Shown piece by piece: positions 15,964 to 16,473 of a stretch of 16,473 bases of DNA (position 1 is the first letter of the stretch; the number at the start of each line of letters is the position of its first letter). Below the pieces are notes generated by a model. It was not told the DNA's origin and made no database searches. It worked only from the letters and a program-made list of their open reading frames with translations. The position numbers were made by a program, and so were the translations under genes. This stretch comes from Betaproteobacteria bacterium (GTDB lineage Bacteria > Pseudomonadota > Gammaproteobacteria > Burkholderiales > SG8-39), in contig VBCT01000146.1 of NCBI GenBank assembly GCA_005882235.1, positions 1 through 16,473 on the forward strand. Direction: 5' to 3'.

Positions 15964-15982
15964 CATCGGGTAATACCCGATG
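15964..15982. promoter_or_regulatory. Perfect 19-bp palindrome, likely regulator binding site
   Basis: CATCGGGTAATACCCGATG has 9-bp arms that match perfectly around a central A. It sits near the middle of the divergent intergenic region. The length and symmetry suit a dimeric helix-turn-helix regulator; I cannot name the protein, and no regulator gene lies in the window. Confidence 0.6.
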
Positions 15983-16055
15983 CTCATGTCAGGCAAGGGT
16001 TGTCAGGAACCACCTACAGGAAAGACTGCCTGCACAAATGGAAAATTGCGCCGAA

Positions 16056-16064
16056 TGGGATAAT
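16056..16064 (+). promoter_or_regulatory. Possible extended -10 promoter of the enoyl-CoA hydratase gene
   Basis: TGGGATAAT fits an extended -10 (TGn followed by GATAAT, 5 of 6). No -35 is seen at normal spacing. Transcription would start near 16071, giving a leader of about 24 bases that contains the ribosome site GAGGGAGA. The perfect palindrome would lie about 98 bases upstream of that start. Confidence 0.4.
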
Positions 16065-16094
16065 CGTCGTGACCGTGGAAATGAGGGAGATTGC

Positions 16095-16473
16095 ATGAGC
16101 ACAACAACCTACGAGCTGCGCGGCGCGGTCGCCGTGATCACGATGAACAACCCGCCCGTCAACGGGCTGGGTTTCGATCTGCGGCGCGACATCGTGGAAG
16201 GGCTGACCCGTGCCGAAGCCGATGCCAACGTGAAAGCCGTGGTATTGATCGGCAGCGCCCGCGCGTTCTCAGGCGGGGCGGATATCCGGGAGTTCGGCTC
16301 GCCCAGGGCCTCCGCAGAACCCAATCTCAACACGGTGATCCGTGTGCTGGAAAGCGCCAAGAAACCCGTCGTCGCTGCCATCGGTGGCGCCTGCATGGGC
16401 GGCGGGCTGGAACTGGCCCTGGGTTGTCATTACCGCGTGGCCGTCAAGGGGGCGCAGATCGCCCTGCCCGAAG
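16095..16473 (+). CDS. Enoyl-CoA hydratase/isomerase domain, start of a probable fatty-acid-oxidation protein, 3' end outside window
   Basis: 126 residues are visible; the frame is open to the window edge. It is the N-terminal crotonase-fold domain: ITMNNPPVNGLGFDLRRDI, the oxyanion-hole motif SARAFSGGADIREF, and GGACMGGGLELALGCHYRVA. Both catalytic glutamates expected in FadB-type hydratases are present, the first in GGGLELAL and the second at the very edge in IALPE. The NNPPVNGLG start is characteristic of multifunctional proteins that continue into a 3-hydroxyacyl-CoA dehydrogenase, so the whole gene is likely FadJ/FadB-like, but a single-domain hydratase cannot be excluded. ATG at 16095 follows GAGGGAGA. 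It is divergent from the ACP cluster. Confidence 0.88.
   Translation, partial: MSTTTYELRGAVAVITMNNPPVNGLGFDLRRDIVEGLTRAEADANVKAVVLIGSARAFSGGADIREFGSPRASAEPNLNTVIRVLESAKKPVVAAIGGACMGGGLELALGCHYRVAVKGAQIALPE

Larger units (their letters stand above)
15829..16094. other. Divergent intergenic region between ACP cluster and enoyl-CoA hydratase gene
   Basis: 266 bases between the two divergent starts. It holds two palindrome-like sites near its middle and a plausible extended -10 facing the hydratase gene. For the minus-strand cluster I find no convincing -10/-35 pair: GATATT is the nearest -10-like word but lies too close to the ribosome site. No small gene or hairpin with a T-run is evident. Confidence 0.6.

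Noticed and set aside
1..16473. Mobile elements, CRISPR arrays, attachment sites, toxin-antitoxin pairs
   Set aside because: Searched by eye on both strands. No spaced direct repeats, transposase or integrase motifs, or duplicated tRNA ends were seen.

Overview
The window looks like a chromosomal segment of a high-GC betaproteobacterium. The main evidence is the gene order rpsU, yqeY (GatB/YqeY), dnaG, rpoD, followed by a tRNA with anticodon CAU, which is the betaproteobacterial form of the macromolecular-synthesis operon. I cannot place it more precisely from the sequence alone. I see no insertion sequences, CRISPR arrays, phage genes or rRNA.

Layout. (1) Bases 1-2707, plus strand: the 3' part of a heavy-metal RND efflux pump gene (CzcA/CusA type), overlapping by ATGA a CzcC/TolC-like outer-membrane channel gene. 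The pump appears to lack about 20 residues inside its porter domain. (2) Bases 2718-7983, plus strand: rpsU, yqeY, dnaG and rpoD. A small possible leader ORF ends across the dnaG start codon, and an extended -10 promoter for rpoD lies inside the end of dnaG. RpoD carries an unusual N-terminal extension of about 220 residues, rich in K, R, E and A and free of proline and glycine for its first 198 residues. (3) Bases 8098-8656, plus strand: the CAU tRNA and a small secreted SnoaL/NTF2-like protein. (4) Bases 8669-15828, minus strand: seven tightly spaced genes, in transcription order an acyl carrier protein, a FabG-like SDR reductase, an AMP-forming acyl ligase, a membrane-anchored SGNH protein, an MprF-C-like (DUF2156) transferase, a stand-alone polyketide-type dehydratase and an AlgI/DltB-like MBOAT membrane acyltransferase. 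(5) Bases 15829-16094: a divergent intergenic region holding a perfect 19-bp palindrome and an imperfect related one. (6) Bases 16095 to the end, plus strand: the start of an enoyl-CoA hydratase or fatty-acid-oxidation multifunctional protein.

The candidate new system is region 4. Ligase, carrier protein, MBOAT protein and SGNH protein are the same four classes as DltA, DltC, DltB and DltD, which D-alanylate teichoic acids in Gram-positive bacteria. MBOAT plus SGNH is also the logic of alginate O-acetylation. Here the set sits in a Gram-negative genome with a ketoreductase, a dehydratase and an MprF-like transferase domain. My inference is that an acyl group is activated by the ligase, carried on the ACP, reduced and dehydrated while attached, and exported by MBOAT and SGNH onto an envelope lipid or polymer. 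The DUF2156 protein would add a further acyl or aminoacyl transfer. Substrate and acceptor cannot be read from the sequence.
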